NCBI GenBank assembly: GCA_035639875.1
Contig: DASQXE010000057.1
Location: forward strand, 1-5,165
Origin: JAIBJP01 sp035639875
GTDB taxonomy: Bacteria > Actinomycetota > Thermoleophilia > Gaiellales > Gaiellaceae
Reading direction: 5' to 3'
DNA: 5,165 bases
Each line of letters starts with the position of its first letter. The stretch's first letter is position 1. Below are positions 5,081 through 5,165 of the stretch, piece by piece. Below the pieces are notes generated by a model that ran no database searches, was not told the origin of the DNA, and saw only the letters and a list, made by a program, of their open reading frames with translations. Position numbers and translations under genes: made by a program.

Positions 5081-5165
5081 GCTGCGAGCTCCGCGGGGAC
5101 GAGCTCTCCTTCGATCGTTTCGACCTCCGGAGCCGCAGGATTCGACTCGACGAGTACGGCCGCCA
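5077..5165 (-). CDS. C-terminal tail of an unknown protein (partial at window edge)
   Basis: On the minus strand, 28 codons followed by TGA (5079-5077) are visible. They read AAVLVESNPAAPEVETIEGE and continue LVPAELAA. The first two visible bases are TG before GCG, so the start codon could sit exactly at the edge (giving a 29-residue protein) or the gene may run on. The acidic, Pro/Ala-rich composition looks like a flexible tail. The TGA overlaps the ATG of the 57-residue gene, with GGAG for that gene lying inside this frame, so the two form an operon. Confidence 0.55.
   Translation of the reverse strand, partial: AAVLVESNPAAPEVETIEGELVPAELAA

Noticed and set aside
1..5165. CRISPR array or insertion sequence
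   Set aside because: No regularly spaced repeats of 24-40 bp, no transposase-like protein, and no terminal inverted repeats flanking a gene were seen.

Overview
The window is high-GC DNA with long open frames, Shine-Dalgarno-led starts and strong U-poor hairpins between genes. The protein flavours are a tetratricopeptide-type helical repeat tail rich in Ala, Glu and Arg, a PNPOx-like split barrel, a secreted sialidase-like propeller, and an Ala-rich membrane protein with acidic motifs. Together they suggest a high-GC actinobacterium, possibly of the Thermoleophilia (Gaiellales or Solirubrobacterales type). That placement is an impression from protein style and was not checked against a database.

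Layout. (1) Positions 1-1417, plus strand: the C-terminal part of a large helical-repeat protein whose start lies off the left edge. It most resembles the tail of actinobacterial AAA-ATPase/TPR regulators, such as those carrying a cyclase or LuxR domain. (2) Positions 1418-1728: about 310 bases without a convincing gene. The stretch holds a weak hairpin just after the stop, a 14-bp GC palindrome, an imperfect direct repeat of about 23 bp with copies about 112 bp apart, two strong hairpins, and a 25-nt piece that looks like the 3' end of a tRNA (T-arm plus half an acceptor stem). (3) Positions 1729-2193, plus: a 154-residue PNPOx-like flavin/F420-binding split-barrel protein. (4) Positions 2194-2422: a gap of about 230 bases with a TTGACA hexamer and the leader of the next gene. 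(5) Positions 2423-4024, plus: a 533-residue secreted sialidase-like beta-propeller, closed by a 17-bp hairpin at 4041-4079. (6) Positions 4181-4864, plus: a 227-residue protein with an acidic N-terminal half, two EVEAH motifs and two hydrophobic segments. (7) Positions 4873-4900: a 12-bp hairpin between convergent genes. (8) Positions 4907-5165, minus: two small coding regions joined by an ATGA overlap, a 57-residue helical protein and the tail of its upstream partner, which runs off the right edge.

The plus-strand genes do not form an obvious pathway. Each has its own leader, and hairpins separate several of them, so they look like independent units. The only evident operon is the coupled minus-strand pair. 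No mobile-element gene, CRISPR array, intact tRNA or rRNA was seen. The parts least explained by ordinary annotation are the tRNA-like repeat region and the small coupled pair at the right edge. I did not find strong evidence for a new multi-gene system here.
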